64,000 nt of DNA from Rhodoferax sp. Lineage in GTDB: Bacteria > Pseudomonadota > Gammaproteobacteria > Burkholderiales > Burkholderiaceae_C. The number at the start of each line of letters is the position of its first letter. Positions within the stretch are counted from its first letter, which is position 1. The DNA lies in NCBI RefSeq assembly GCF_030697375.1, contig NZ_JAUYQD010000038.1, positions 62,001-126,000 of the forward strand, read 5' to 3'. The notes under the pieces were generated by a model that searched no databases, was not told where the DNA came from, and was given only the letters and a program-made list of their open reading frames with translations. The translations under genes and the position numbers were made by a program. This document shows positions 11,976-20,197 of the stretch, one piece after another.

Positions 11976-12917
11976 ATGTCCGCAATTTCATTCCAATCCG
12001 TCTCCAAAGCCTACCCGTCGCCCCGCGGCCCCAAGGGCAGCACCTTCTTGGCATTGGACGGCGTCAGCCTCGACATTGAAGAGGGCGAGTTCTTTGGCTT
12101 GCTGGGCCCCAATGGCGCTGGCAAAACCACCATGATCAGCATTTTGGCGGGCCTCACGCGCGCCAACAGCGGTAACGTGCGTGTTTTGGGCAGCGATGTT
12201 CAAAAGGATTTTGCGGCAGCCCGGCGCAAACTCGGCGTGGTGCCGCAAGAGCTGGTGTTCGATCCCTTCTTCAATGTGCGCGAGGCCTTGCGTATCCAGT
12301 CCGGCTACTTTGGTGTCAAGAACAACGATGCCTGGATTGACGAGCTGTTGGAGAGCCTGGGCCTGGCCGACAAGGCCCATGCCAATATGCGCCAGCTCTC
12401 GGGCGGCATGAAACGCCGCGTGCTGGTGGCGCAAGCCCTGGTGCACAAACCTCCCGTGATCGTGCTGGACGAGCCTACGGCGGGTGTGGACGTGGAGTTG
12501 CGCCAGACCCTGTGGCAGTTCATTGCCAAGCTCAACAAACAGGGCAGCACCGTGTTGCTCACCACCCATTACCTGGAAGAGGCCGAGGCTCTGTGCGGCC
12601 GCATCGCCATGCTCAAGTCCGGGCGCATTGTGGCACTGGACCGCACCAGCGAATTGCTCAAAGCGGCATCCAGCAACGTGCTGCGCTTCAAGGTTGATAG
12701 CGAACTACCCAAGGCGCTGGCCGACCAGGCGCGCATCACCGGGCGCATTGTGCAGTTCCCTGCCCATGATGCACTGGAAATTGAGCGTTATCTGGCGGCC
12801 GTGCGCGAAGCCGGTTTGGCTGCCCAGGACGTGGAAATCCGCAAGGCCGATCTGGAAGATGTGTTCCTGGATGTCATGACCAAAAACAAAGACTCCGTGC
12901 ATGGAGTATCCGCATGA
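11976..12917 (+). CDS. ABC-2 type exporter ATP-binding protein (YadG-like)
   Basis: A 313-residue ABC ATPase with Walker A GPNGAGKT, signature LSGGMKRR and Walker B VIVLDEPTAGVDVELR, plus a C-terminal extension of about 90 residues as in YadG/CcmA-type drug or polysaccharide exporters. It pairs with the permease immediately downstream, with which it overlaps by four bases. ATG 11976 precedes the conserved ISFQSVSKAY; an upstream in-frame start at 11943 would add eleven atypical residues. The substrate is unknown. The location between mlaB and ibaG is common in Betaproteobacteria, as far as I know, and may point to an envelope role. Confidence 0.88.
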   Translation: MSAISFQSVSKAYPSPRGPKGSTFLALDGVSLDIEEGEFFGLLGPNGAGKTTMISILAGLTRANSGNVRVLGSDVQKDFAAARRKLGVVPQELVFDPFFNVREALRIQSGYFGVKNNDAWIDELLESLGLADKAHANMRQLSGGMKRRVLVAQALVHKPPVIVLDEPTAGVDVELRQTLWQFIAKLNKQGSTVLLTTHYLEEAEALCGRIAMLKSGRIVALDRTSELLKAASSNVLRFKVDSELPKALADQARITGRIVQFPAHDALEIERYLAAVREAGLAAQDVEIRKADLEDVFLDVMTKNKDSVHGVSA

Positions 12918-13669
12918 CCGGCTGGAAAGCGCTGCTGTACAAGGAAGTTTTGCGGTTCTGGCGGGTCGCTTTTCAGACCATTGCCGGGCCGGTGCTCACC
13001 GCCATGTTGTACCTGCTGATTTTTGGCCACGCGCTGGAAGCCCACGTCAAGGTCTATGACCAAGTCAGCTACACCGCCTTTTTGGTGCCGGGCCTGGCCA
13101 TGATGAGTGTGTTGCAAAACGCCTTTGCCAACAGTTCGTCTTCACTCATCATGAGCAAGGTGATGGGCAATTTGGTGTTTTTGCTGCTCACGCCCTTGTC
13201 CTACATGCATTGGTTTGTTGCCTATGTGGGCGCTGCGGTGATCCGCGGTTTGGTGGTGGGCATCGGCGTATTTGCGGTGTCTGCTTTTTTCACCGACATC
13301 AGTTTTGTCGCTCCCCTGTGGATTCTGGCGTTTTCGGTGATGGGGGCCGCGCTCATGGGCACCCTGGGCCTGATTGCCGGTTTGTGGGCGGAAAAGTTTG
13401 ACCAGTTGGCGGCGTTCCAGAACTTTGTCGTTATGCCCATGACGTTTCTGAGCGGTGTGTTTTATTCCATCCATTCCTTGCCTGCGTTCTGGCAGGGGGT
13501 GAGCCACTTCAACCCGTTTTTTTACATGATTGACGGATTCCGTTACGGGTTTTTTGGCGTGAGTGACGTGTCGCCCTGGCTTAGCCTCGGTGTGGTGGGT
13601 CTCTCCTTGCTGGCCGTGAGTGCCATTGGCATCCAACTGCTGCGCACCGGCTACAAAATCCGCAGCTAA
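12914..13669 (+). CDS. ABC-2 type exporter permease (YadH-like)
   Basis: A 251-residue inner-membrane permease of the ABC-2 family with about six hydrophobic segments, including AGPVLTAMLYLLIFGHAL, VPGLAMMSVLQNAF and MPMTFLSGVFYSIHSLP. The last motif, followed by FNPFFYMIDGFRYGFFG, is characteristic of the YadH/NodJ branch. Length matches E. coli YadH (256). It couples translationally to the ATPase gene upstream. The transported compound cannot be told from sequence. Confidence 0.88.
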   Translation: MTGWKALLYKEVLRFWRVAFQTIAGPVLTAMLYLLIFGHALEAHVKVYDQVSYTAFLVPGLAMMSVLQNAFANSSSSLIMSKVMGNLVFLLLTPLSYMHWFVAYVGAAVIRGLVVGIGVFAVSAFFTDISFVAPLWILAFSVMGAALMGTLGLIAGLWAEKFDQLAAFQNFVVMPMTFLSGVFYSIHSLPAFWQGVSHFNPFFYMIDGFRYGFFGVSDVSPWLSLGVVGLSLLAVSAIGIQLLRTGYKIRS

Positions 13670-13689
13670 CCCTTTCTCCTTAATTTGCC

Positions 13690-13932
13690 ATGACCGCTGA
13701 AGAACTCCAAGCCCTCATTACCGCAGGCCTGCCTTGCGAACACTGCCAGACCGAGGGCGACGGCCGCCACTGGTATGCCACCATCGTCTCCACCGCGTTT
13801 GAAGGCAAACGCCTGATCCAGCGCCACCAGCAGGTGTACGCCACCATGGGGGGGCGTATGCAAAGCGACGAAGTGCACGCACTGTCCATGAAAACCTTTA
13901 CCCCGGCCGAATGGGCACAGCAGCAAGCCTGA
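13690..13932 (+). CDS. ibaG: BolA-family protein IbaG
   Basis: An 80-residue BolA-like protein. The Cys-containing [19 protein letters not shown] and [18 protein letters not shown] segments match the IbaG/YrbA branch, which binds monothiol glutaredoxin through an iron-sulfur cluster and is linked to iron and envelope homeostasis. The C-terminal [16 protein letters not shown] is typical. It lies directly upstream of murA, as in E. coli and many Proteobacteria. Start ATG 13690. Confidence 0.9.
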   Translation: MTAEELQALITAGLPCEHCQTEGDGRHWYATIVSTAFEGKRLIQRHQQVYATMGGRMQSDEVHALSMKTFTPAEWAQQQA

Positions 13933-13951
13933 GCACCTGTTAAAAATACCT

Positions 13952-15217
13952 ATGGATAAATTACTGATTCGCGGTGGTCGCCAGTTGTCTGGTGATGTGC
14001 TGATTTCCGGCGCCAAAAACGCCGCCTTGCCCGAGTTGTGCGCCACCTTGTTGACCGCAGAGCCGGTGACTTTGCGCAATGTGCCACGTCTGCAAGACGT
14101 GTCCACCATGCTCAAACTCATTCGCAACATGGGCGTGCAGGTGGAGCAGGGCGCCGACGGTTCGGTGCATGTGAATGCGGGCACCTTGAGTTCGCCCGAG
14201 GCCCCTTATGAATTGGTCAAGACCATGCGGGCCTCCGTGTTGGCCCTGGGTCCTTTGCTGGCCCGCTTTGGCGAAGCCACCGTGTCCCTGCCGGGCGGCT
14301 GTGCCATCGGCTCACGCCCGGTGGACCAGCATCTGAAAGGCCTGGCCGCCATGGGGGCGGATATTGTGGTCGAGCACGGCTACATGATCGCCAAATTGCC
14401 CAAGGGGCGCACCCGTTTGCACGGTGCGCGTATTGCCACCGACATGGTGACCGTGACCGGCACCGAAAACTTCTTGATGGCCGCCGCCCTCGCCGAAGGC
14501 GAAACCATTCTGGAAAATGCGGCCCAGGAGCCCGAGATTCCCGATCTGGCGGAAATGCTGATCCAGATGGGTGCCAGGATCGAAGGCCACGGCACCAGCC
14601 GCATCCGCATCCAGGGTGTCGAAGCCCTGCACGGCTGCACCCACCAGGTGGTGGCCGACCGCATTGAAACCGGCACCTTTTTGTGCGCCGTGGCGGCGAC
14701 CGGCGGCGACGTGGTGCTCAAGCATGGGCGCATCGAGCATCTGGAAGCGGTGGTCGAGAAATTGCGCGATGCCGGTGCCACGGTCACCGCCGTGGACGGC
14801 GGTATCCGCGTGCAATCGCAGGGGCGTTTGAAGGCCCAGAGCTTTCGCACCACCGAATACCCGGGCTTCCCGACCGATATGCAGGCGCAGTTCATGGCGC
14901 TCAACTGCATTTCGCACGGCCACGCCAAGGTGACGGAGACGATTTTCGAGAACCGTTTCATGCACGTCAATGAGCTGGTGCGCCTGGGCGCGAATATCCA
15001 GATCGACGGCAAGGTGTCGGTGATTGAAGGGATTGAAAAGTTGTCCGGCGCCACGGTCATGGCGACCGACCTGCGTGCCTCGGCCAGCCTGGTGATTGCC
15101 GGTCTGGTGGCCGAGGGCGAAACCGTGGTGGACCGCATTTACCATTTGGACCGGGGTTACGACCAGATGGAAGCCAAGCTGCGCGGCATTGGCGCAGATA
15201 TCGAAAGAATCAAATGA
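13952..15217 (+). CDS. murA: UDP-N-acetylglucosamine 1-carboxyvinyltransferase
   Basis: A 421-residue EPSP-fold enzyme that transfers enolpyruvate from PEP to UDP-GlcNAc, the first committed step of peptidoglycan synthesis. Catalytic Cys117 lies in [13 protein letters not shown]. The N-terminal [20 protein letters not shown] and the C-terminal [17 protein letters not shown] segments are strongly conserved. Cys at the active site predicts fosfomycin sensitivity at the target level. The stop overlaps the hisG start by four bases, joining the mur and his genes in one transcription unit. Confidence 0.97.
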   Translation: MDKLLIRGGRQLSGDVLISGAKNAALPELCATLLTAEPVTLRNVPRLQDVSTMLKLIRNMGVQVEQGADGSVHVNAGTLSSPEAPYELVKTMRASVLALGPLLARFGEATVSLPGGCAIGSRPVDQHLKGLAAMGADIVVEHGYMIAKLPKGRTRLHGARIATDMVTVTGTENFLMAAALAEGETILENAAQEPEIPDLAEMLIQMGARIEGHGTSRIRIQGVEALHGCTHQVVADRIETGTFLCAVAATGGDVVLKHGRIEHLEAVVEKLRDAGATVTAVDGGIRVQSQGRLKAQSFRTTEYPGFPTDMQAQFMALNCISHGHAKVTETIFENRFMHVNELVRLGANIQIDGKVSVIEGIEKLSGATVMATDLRASASLVIAGLVAEGETVVDRIYHLDRGYDQMEAKLRGIGADIERIK

Positions 15218-15876
15218 GTGGCGACATGATCACGCTGGCTTTGTCCAAAGGCCGCATCTTTGAAGAAACCGTGCCCTTGCTGAAAGCAGCGGGCATTGAA
15301 GTGCTGGACGATCCGGAAAAATCGCGCAAACTGATTCTGGACACCAACCAGCCCCATGTGCGCGTGCTGGTGGTGCGTGCCACCGATGTGCCCACCTACG
15401 TGCAGTACGGCGGCGCCGACTTAGGTATCACCGGCAAGGACACCTTGCTGGAGCACGGCAGCGACGGCCTGTACCAGCCGCTGGACCTGCAAATTGCCAA
15501 ATGCCGCATCAGCGTGGCGGTACGCGCCGATTTTGACTATGCGTCGGCCGTCAAGCAGGGCTCGCGCCTGAAAGTGGCGACCAAATACGTGGCCATTGCC
15601 CGCGAGTTTTTCGCCTCCAAGGGCGTGCACGTGGATTTGATCAAGCTCTATGGCAGCATGGAATTGGCGCCGCTGGTGGGCTTGGCCGACGCGATTGTGG
15701 ATTTGGTGTCCACCGGCAACACGCTCAAGGCCAATCACTTGGTCGAAGTGGAACGCATCATGGACATCAGCTCACGGCTGGTGGTGAACCAGGCTGCGCT
15801 CAAGCTCAAGCAAGCGCCCATCCGCCAGATCATCGACGCCTTTGCCGGTGCTATCGGCAAATCACCCATCGCGTAA
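15214..15876 (+). CDS. hisG: ATP phosphoribosyltransferase, short form
   Basis: A 220-residue HisG that condenses ATP with PRPP, the first and feedback-controlled step of histidine synthesis. It lacks the C-terminal regulatory domain of the long form (about 300 residues), so it should need the HisZ regulatory subunit, which is not in this window. Conserved parts are [31 protein letters not shown] and [19 protein letters not shown]. The start at 15214 overlaps murA; ATG 15226 is an alternative start. Confidence 0.96.
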   Translation: MSGDMITLALSKGRIFEETVPLLKAAGIEVLDDPEKSRKLILDTNQPHVRVLVVRATDVPTYVQYGGADLGITGKDTLLEHGSDGLYQPLDLQIAKCRISVAVRADFDYASAVKQGSRLKVATKYVAIAREFFASKGVHVDLIKLYGSMELAPLVGLADAIVDLVSTGNTLKANHLVEVERIMDISSRLVVNQAALKLKQAPIRQIIDAFAGAIGKSPIA

Positions 15877-15887
15877 CACTGTACTCT

Positions 15888-15917
15888 TGCTATGAATTTG
15901 CTAGCTGCTCCCGCACG
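15888..15917 (-). repeat. Possible partial copy of the dispersed repeat at the hisD start
   Basis: Read on the minus strand, TGCGGGAGCAGCTAGCAAAT then TCATAGCA resembles the 3' half of the repeat, including the GCTA/TAGC hairpin arms. It covers the hisD start codon and first codons. Because the following residues (APARLST) are, to my knowledge, conserved in related HisD proteins, part of the match may be chance. Confidence 0.35.
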
Positions 15918-17208
15918 TCTTTCAACGGCTGACAGCCAATTTGAGGCCCAATTCAAGGCGCGTCTGCATTGGTCAGCCGACACCGATGCGGCAATTGAGC
16001 AGCGTGTCGCCGACATCCTGGCCGATGTGCAGCAGCGCGGCGATGCGGCGGTGCTGGAGTACACCGCCCGTTTTGACGGCTTGCAAGTGGACAGCATGCA
16101 GGCGCTGGAGCTGACGCAGGCCGAACTGAAAGCCGCGTTCGATGCGATTCCGGCCAAGCAGCGCGACGCCCTGCAGGCGGCCGCAAAAAGAGTGCGCAGC
16201 TACCACGAAGCGCAGAAAAAAGCCTGCGGCGAAAGTTGGAGCTACCGCGACGAAGACGGCACACTCTTGGGTCAGAAAGTCACGCCCCTGGACCGCGTCG
16301 GCATTTACGTGCCCGGCGGTAAGGCGGCCTATCCGTCCTCGGTGTTGATGAACGCCATTCCCGCCCATGTGGCCGGTGTCGCTGAAATCATCATGGTGGT
16401 GCCCACGCCCAAGGGCGAAAAAAACCTGCTGGTGTTGGCCGCCGCCTATGTGGCCGGTGTCACCCGGGCCTTCACCATCGGCGGTGCGCAAGCGGTTGCC
16501 GCGCTGGCCTATGGCACGGCCAGCATTCCGGCGGTGCACAAAATCACCGGCCCCGGCAACGCCTATGTGGCCGCCGCCAAGCGCCGCGTGTTTGGCACCG
16601 TGGGCATCGACATGATTGCCGGTCCCAGTGAAATTTTGGTGCTGGCCGACGGCAGCACACCGCCCGACTGGGTGGCCATGGATTTGTTCAGCCAGGCCGA
16701 ACACGACGAGCTGGCGCAGAGCATTTTGCTGTGCCCCAACCAAGACTACATCGCCCAAGTGCAAGCGTCGATTGACCGTTTGTTGCCTGAGATGCCGCGC
16801 GCCGAGATCATCGCCAAGTCGCTCACCGGGCGCGGCGCACTCATCCTCACGCGCAGCATGGAAGAGGCCTGCGAGATCAGCAACTCCATTGCGCCCGAGC
16901 ACCTGGAAGTCTCCAGCCAGGACCCCCACCGCTGGGAGCCCTTGCTCAAACACGCTGGCGCCATCTTTTTGGGCGCCTACACCAGCGAATCCTTGGGCGA
17001 CTACTGCGCCGGCCCCAACCATGTGCTGCCCACGGCGGGCACCGCCCGTTTCTCCAGCCCGCTGGGGGTCTACGACTTTCAGAAGCGCTCCAGCCTGATC
17101 GAGGTGAGCGAAGCCGGCGCCCAGGTGCTGGGCGTGATCGCCGCCGAATTGGCCTACGGTGAGGGTCTGCAAGCCCACGCCCGCGCTGCGGAAATGCGCT
17201 TGAAGTAA
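15892..17208 (+). CDS. hisD: Histidinol dehydrogenase
   Basis: A 438-residue NAD- and zinc-dependent enzyme that oxidises L-histidinol to L-histidine in two steps, the end of the pathway. Recognisable stretches are [53 protein letters not shown] and [15 protein letters not shown], with the zinc and catalytic His in APEHLEV and PNHVLPT. Length fits the family (about 430). ATG 15892 has no strong ribosome site. In related genomes hisC usually follows directly; here 2989 bases of other genes intervene. Confidence 0.96.
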   Translation: MNLLAAPARLSTADSQFEAQFKARLHWSADTDAAIEQRVADILADVQQRGDAAVLEYTARFDGLQVDSMQALELTQAELKAAFDAIPAKQRDALQAAAKRVRSYHEAQKKACGESWSYRDEDGTLLGQKVTPLDRVGIYVPGGKAAYPSSVLMNAIPAHVAGVAEIIMVVPTPKGEKNLLVLAAAYVAGVTRAFTIGGAQAVAALAYGTASIPAVHKITGPGNAYVAAAKRRVFGTVGIDMIAGPSEILVLADGSTPPDWVAMDLFSQAEHDELAQSILLCPNQDYIAQVQASIDRLLPEMPRAEIIAKSLTGRGALILTRSMEEACEISNSIAPEHLEVSSQDPHRWEPLLKHAGAIFLGAYTSESLGDYCAGPNHVLPTAGTARFSSPLGVYDFQKRSSLIEVSEAGAQVLGVIAAELAYGEGLQAHARAAEMRLK

Positions 17209-17259
17209 GCGCGAATCGGGGTCGATGTAAGAAGCCACGCACCTGGGCGACCAAGCGGC

Positions 17260-17640
17260 ATGCACTTCCCCACCTTCTCAACCTTCTCTACGCCCCTGGC
17301 CCGCACTGCGGTGCTCCTGCTGGCCTGTGCCAGCGTCGCCACTGCCAGTTCCGCCATGTCCCTGCGCGAACTCCGCACCCTGGCCAAGACCGACAAGCAG
17401 GGCGACAACTACGTGCGTTATTACCTGGTGGGGGTCATGGAAGGGGTGCTGGAAGCCCACGCCCAGGATGTGCGTGCCGGTGCCACCCCCACCATTTGCC
17501 TCAATGGCCGGCGCCTGGCCCCCAGCATGGCCAAGAGCCTGTTCGACACCGAACTCCAACGCAACGAAGGCCTGTACGAAGCCGACATGCCTGCGCAATG
17601 GGTGATGACCCAGGCGCTGGCCACGGTCTATCCCTGCTAG
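17260..17640 (+). CDS. Small secreted protein, possibly Rap1a/Tai-like
   Basis: A 126-residue protein with a Sec signal peptide (hydrophobic LARTAVLLLACASVATASSA, cleavage near residue 31). The mature part has YYLVGVMEGVLEAHAQDV and TICLNGRRLAP, and ends in TVYPC; two cysteines (in ICLNG and the last residue) could form a disulfide. The VGVMEG and later Cys pattern recalls the Rap1a/Tai immunity-like domain, which is common as a stand-alone periplasmic protein, but the match is by eye and weak. It starts the segment inserted between hisD and hisC. Confidence 0.65.
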   Translation: MHFPTFSTFSTPLARTAVLLLACASVATASSAMSLRELRTLAKTDKQGDNYVRYYLVGVMEGVLEAHAQDVRAGATPTICLNGRRLAPSMAKSLFDTELQRNEGLYEADMPAQWVMTQALATVYPC

Positions 17641-17659
17641 GGCCTAGCTTTTTCTTTTT
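17636..17659 (+). terminator. Weak terminator-like hairpin
   Basis: GCTAG-GGC-CTAGC (17636-17648) overlaps the stop codon of the small secreted protein and is followed by a T-rich run. The stem is only five pairs, so strength is doubtful. Confidence 0.4.
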
Positions 17660-17846
17660 GTTTTTGAATTGACAAACCGCAAGGTGCAACGTTGACCTCG
17701 GCCGGAATATGGGCGCGCAGGTTGGACGTGGCGGCGAAATCTTTGCGCACCCCTGTGATCCTGCACCTCCACGCCTCCGTGGGTTGCCGGGCGTGGCGAG
17801 GTCAATACCCCAGGGCAAGCCAGGTTCTCTCTTCAGGAGGTGCATC

Positions 17847-18254
17847 ATGTTAGGTGAAATGATCAGTGAAGGAAAAGGCAAAATTTCCGGTCTCCGGGTT
17901 TTGCCTTCCGAGGGTATGGGCCCGCGGATGGAGGTGTCGTTCCAAGGCAGCGGCAAGTTGCTCGGGCAGGAAATGACCGAGGTGGGGACCTATGTCTCCA
18001 CACTCCTGCCCAACGGCATACTCAACGGCAGCGGACAGGGATTGGTCACGACCAAGAGTGGCGAAATGGTGACCTGGACCGGCACTGGCGTCGGCAGGCC
18101 CACCGGGCGCGGCATGGCCGCCAGTTGGCGCGGGTCGATTTGTTACCAAACCACATCCCAAAGTTTGTCCGGGCTCAACAAAATTGTCGGCATTTTTGAA
18201 CACGAAGTGGACGAAAGCGGCAATACGACAGAAAAACTGTGGGAGTGGAAATAG
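17847..18254 (+). CDS. Conserved hypothetical protein of unknown function
   Basis: A 135-residue, probably cytoplasmic protein. ATG 17847 follows a full AGGAGGT ribosome site, the best in the window, which decides the start against longer frames. The sequence is rich in Gly, Ser and Thr with alternating hydrophobic residues (GKISGLRVLP, MEVSFQGSGKLLG, YVSTLLPNGILNGSGQG), suggesting a small beta barrel; no signal peptide or metal motif is visible. I do not recognise a named family. It is followed 33 bases later by another strongly initiated small gene, so the two may act together. Confidence 0.75.
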   Translation: MLGEMISEGKGKISGLRVLPSEGMGPRMEVSFQGSGKLLGQEMTEVGTYVSTLLPNGILNGSGQGLVTTKSGEMVTWTGTGVGRPTGRGMAASWRGSICYQTTSQSLSGLNKIVGIFEHEVDESGNTTEKLWEWK

Positions 18255-18287
18255 GCCGCGTGGCGTTTTTGATAAGGAGTGTTTCTT

Positions 18288-18593
18288 ATGAAAATGCTAT
18301 TGACGGTGGAAATCCCCCATGAGCCTTTCAACTCGCTGGTCAAAAGCGGCAAAGCGGGTGAGACGATCGGGCATATCCTGGAAACCCTCAAGCCGGAATT
18401 GGCCTACTTCACCGAGCAAGACGGGAAACGCGGCGGAATCTTTGTGATCAACGTGCAGAGTTCCTCGGATGTGCCCAGTTTTGCGGAGCCCTTTTTTCTC
18501 AACTTCCAGGCCGATTGCAAATTCCGGATTCTGATGAGTCCCGAGGACTTGAAAAAATCCGGTCTGGACCAGCTTGGAAAAAAGTGGGCGTGA
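18288..18593 (+). CDS. Small DUF3303-like conserved protein
   Basis: A 101-residue protein with AAGGAG placed before ATG 18288. It has an alternating alpha/beta pattern (LLTVEIPHEPFN, GKAGETIGHILETLKPELAYF, GGIFVINVQSSSDVPSFAEPFF, CKFRILMSPEDLKKSGLDQL), as in small ferredoxin-like dimeric folds. Similar proteins in other bacteria carry unreliable labels such as panthothenate synthetase; I recall this from general knowledge and make no functional claim. It lies last in the plus-strand group and converges on the glycosylase homologue. Confidence 0.72.
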   Translation: MKMLLTVEIPHEPFNSLVKSGKAGETIGHILETLKPELAYFTEQDGKRGGIFVINVQSSSDVPSFAEPFFLNFQADCKFRILMSPEDLKKSGLDQLGKKWA

Positions 18594-18647
18594 GATCCCT
18601 TCGGGACCCCGGCCCCATCGGGACCCGGCTTTAGGGGCGTGTCCCTT

Positions 18648-19289
18648 TCACAGGGAGGTGGATGGCCCAGGGCCTGCGCCGCCCGGGGCCAGCACTTCCT
18701 GCACACGGGCCCGCAGCACGGGCAACAGTTCTTCTTCGAACCAGGGATTGCGCTGCAGCCACCGGTTGTTGCGCGGGCTGGGGTGGGGCAGGGCCAGGGT
18801 GTGGGGCCAGGTGCGGCGCCAGGACTGCACCACCTCGGTGACCGAGGTGCCCTGATCGGGCAGATGGTAGGCCTGTGCGTACTGGCCAATGACCAGGGTG
18901 AGTTCAATATTTTTCAGCTGCGCCAGCAAGGGTGCGCGCCACGCGGGCGCACATTCGGGCCGGGGCGGCAGGTCGCCGGACTTTCCCGTCCCCGGAAAGC
19001 AAAACCCCATGGGCATGATGGCAATTTGCCGCGCGTCGTAAAACACTGCGCTGGAGAGGCCCAGCCACCTGCGCAGGCGCTCGCCGCTGGCATCGTTGAA
19101 GGGCAATCCGGTCGCATGCACCTTGCGCCCCGGTGCTTGGCCCGCAATCAGCAAGCGGGCTTGCGGGTGGGCCTGGACCACGGGCCGGGGCCCCAAGGGC
19201 AGGTGGGCGGCACACCGCGTGCAGGCCCGAACCTCTGCGAGCAGGGCGTCCAAGGGGGGCGTGTGGGGGGCTGCGGGTGTGGAGGGCAT
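18648..19289 (-). CDS. Uracil-DNA glycosylase family protein
   Basis: A 213-residue member of the UDG superfamily. The first active-site motif reads GQAPGRKVHATGLPFND, resembling the family 4-type GEAPG motif, and the second is HPSPRN near the C-terminus. Cysteines at CTRC, GFCFPG and PECAP could ligate an iron-sulfur cluster as in family 4 enzymes, though spacing should be checked. The expected role is uracil (or related base) removal from DNA, but members of this branch are poorly tested. It is the only reverse-strand gene between gltB and tatC and lies inside the segment that splits the his genes. Confidence 0.8.
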   Translation of the reverse strand: MPSTPAAPHTPPLDALLAEVRACTRCAAHLPLGPRPVVQAHPQARLLIAGQAPGRKVHATGLPFNDASGERLRRWLGLSSAVFYDARQIAIMPMGFCFPGTGKSGDLPPRPECAPAWRAPLLAQLKNIELTLVIGQYAQAYHLPDQGTSVTEVVQSWRRTWPHTLALPHPSPRNNRWLQRNPWFEEELLPVLRARVQEVLAPGGAGPGPSTSL

Positions 19290-19325
19290 GGTGGGATCTG
19301 TATTGTGCCGCTTTATGTTTATAAG

Positions 19326-19382
19326 AGAAATAGGCCTGTAGCCCTTATAGAATGTGCGTAGACAGCTATTGAATTCATAGCG
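19326..19382 (+). repeat. Dispersed 55-bp repeat
   Basis: GAAATAGGCCTGTAGCCC, then GAATGTGCGTAGACAGCTAT and a 3' hairpin GCTAT-TGAATTC-ATAGC. It lies between the glycosylase start and the vapB operator. Full-length copy. Confidence 0.75.
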
Positions 19383-19434
19383 TTTGCACGGTGAGCTGCA
19401 CGTCCAGCGCCCTGTAAAAATGAATTTTCAATCA

Positions 19435-19468
19435 CACGAACTTCGTGGTACACGAATTTCGTGTACCA
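19435..19468 (+). promoter_or_regulatory. Tandem palindromic operator upstream of vapB
   Basis: Two palindromes share the half-sites CACGA-N3-TCGTG: 19435-19447, and a longer perfect one at 19446-19468 (TGGTACACGA-ATT-TCGTGTACCA). Their centres are 16 bases apart, and the second ends eight bases before the antitoxin start. This is the expected layout for autorepression by an antitoxin or toxin-antitoxin complex. Confidence 0.7.
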
Positions 19469-19476
19469 TCCATTCC

Positions 19477-19701
19477 ATGAAAAACGTCACCATCACCGTG
19501 GAAGACGCCACCCTGGAGTGGGTGCGCATCGAGGCCGCCAAGCGCAACACCAGTGTCTCGCGCCTGGTGGGGGAGATGCTGACCGACAAAATGCAGTTTG
19601 ACGATGCCTACGCCCGCGCCCAGCGCGAGTGGGTGGCCGATACCTCCAGCTTTTCCTCGGGCGGCCAGCCCTATCCCCAGCGTGAGGTGACCCGTGGCTA
19701 G
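19477..19701 (+). CDS. vapB: Antitoxin of a VapBC-type toxin-antitoxin pair
   Basis: A 74-residue protein with an N-terminal ribbon-helix-helix-like pattern (KNVTITVEDATLEWVRIEAA, then NTSVSRLVGEML) suited to DNA binding, and an acidic, flexible C-terminus that would wrap the toxin. ATG 19477 lies just after the palindromic operator; a longer frame from 19384 would run through the operator and is unlikely. The stop overlaps the toxin gene by eight bases, so the pair is translationally coupled. The symbol is given by analogy; the antitoxin class (CopG/RHH) is inferred from the pattern. Confidence 0.8.
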   Translation: MKNVTITVEDATLEWVRIEAAKRNTSVSRLVGEMLTDKMQFDDAYARAQREWVADTSSFSSGGQPYPQREVTRG

Positions 19702-20167
19702 TGCCCTTCCGGCCTCCGGCCCCCTTGTTTTTGTGGACACCAATGTGCTGCTGTGCGCCGACGACGCGCACGACCCGTCCCGCCAGGCGCGTGCCCGCGC
19801 ATGGCTGCAGGCGCTGTGGCAGGGGCGTGCGGGCCGGCTCAGCACCCAGGTGCTGAACGATTACTACGTCACCGCCACCCGCACCTTTGGCATGCCCTTG
19901 GGCGATGCGCGGGCCAAGGTGCGGCGCTTCCAGCTCTGGCAGCCCTGGCAGATCGACCACCAGACGGTGGAAACCGCCTGGGGCGTGGAAGCGCGTTTTG
20001 GCCTGAACTACTGGGATGCGCTCATCGTGGCCGCTGCTGCCCAGTCGGGCGCAACCCATGTGCTGACGGTGGACCTGCAACCCACGCAGCACCTGCAGCA
20101 AATCGATGGGGTGACCATCCTCAACCCCTTTCTGGCCACGCCGGCCGACCTGGCCCTCACCGCATAA
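19694..20167 (+). CDS. vapC: PIN-domain toxin VapC
   Basis: A 157-residue PIN-fold RNase, the toxin of the pair. Acidic residues are visible at Asp15 (VFVDTNVLL), Asp108 (NYWDALIVAAA) and Asp127 (VLTVDL). The second acidic position, usually Glu in a QVLNEFY-like motif, reads QVLNDYY here, so Asp56 would replace Glu. VapC proteins cleave specific tRNAs or rRNA sites; the target is not predictable. GTG 19694 is the start and lies inside the antitoxin gene. hisC follows with about 30 bases between. Confidence 0.83.
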   Translation: MASALPASGPLVFVDTNVLLCADDAHDPSRQARARAWLQALWQGRAGRLSTQVLNDYYVTATRTFGMPLGDARAKVRRFQLWQPWQIDHQTVETAWGVEARFGLNYWDALIVAAAAQSGATHVLTVDLQPTQHLQQIDGVTILNPFLATPADLALTA

Positions 20168-20197
20168 ATCCACCCAACCCAAGGAATGGCACTGCAC

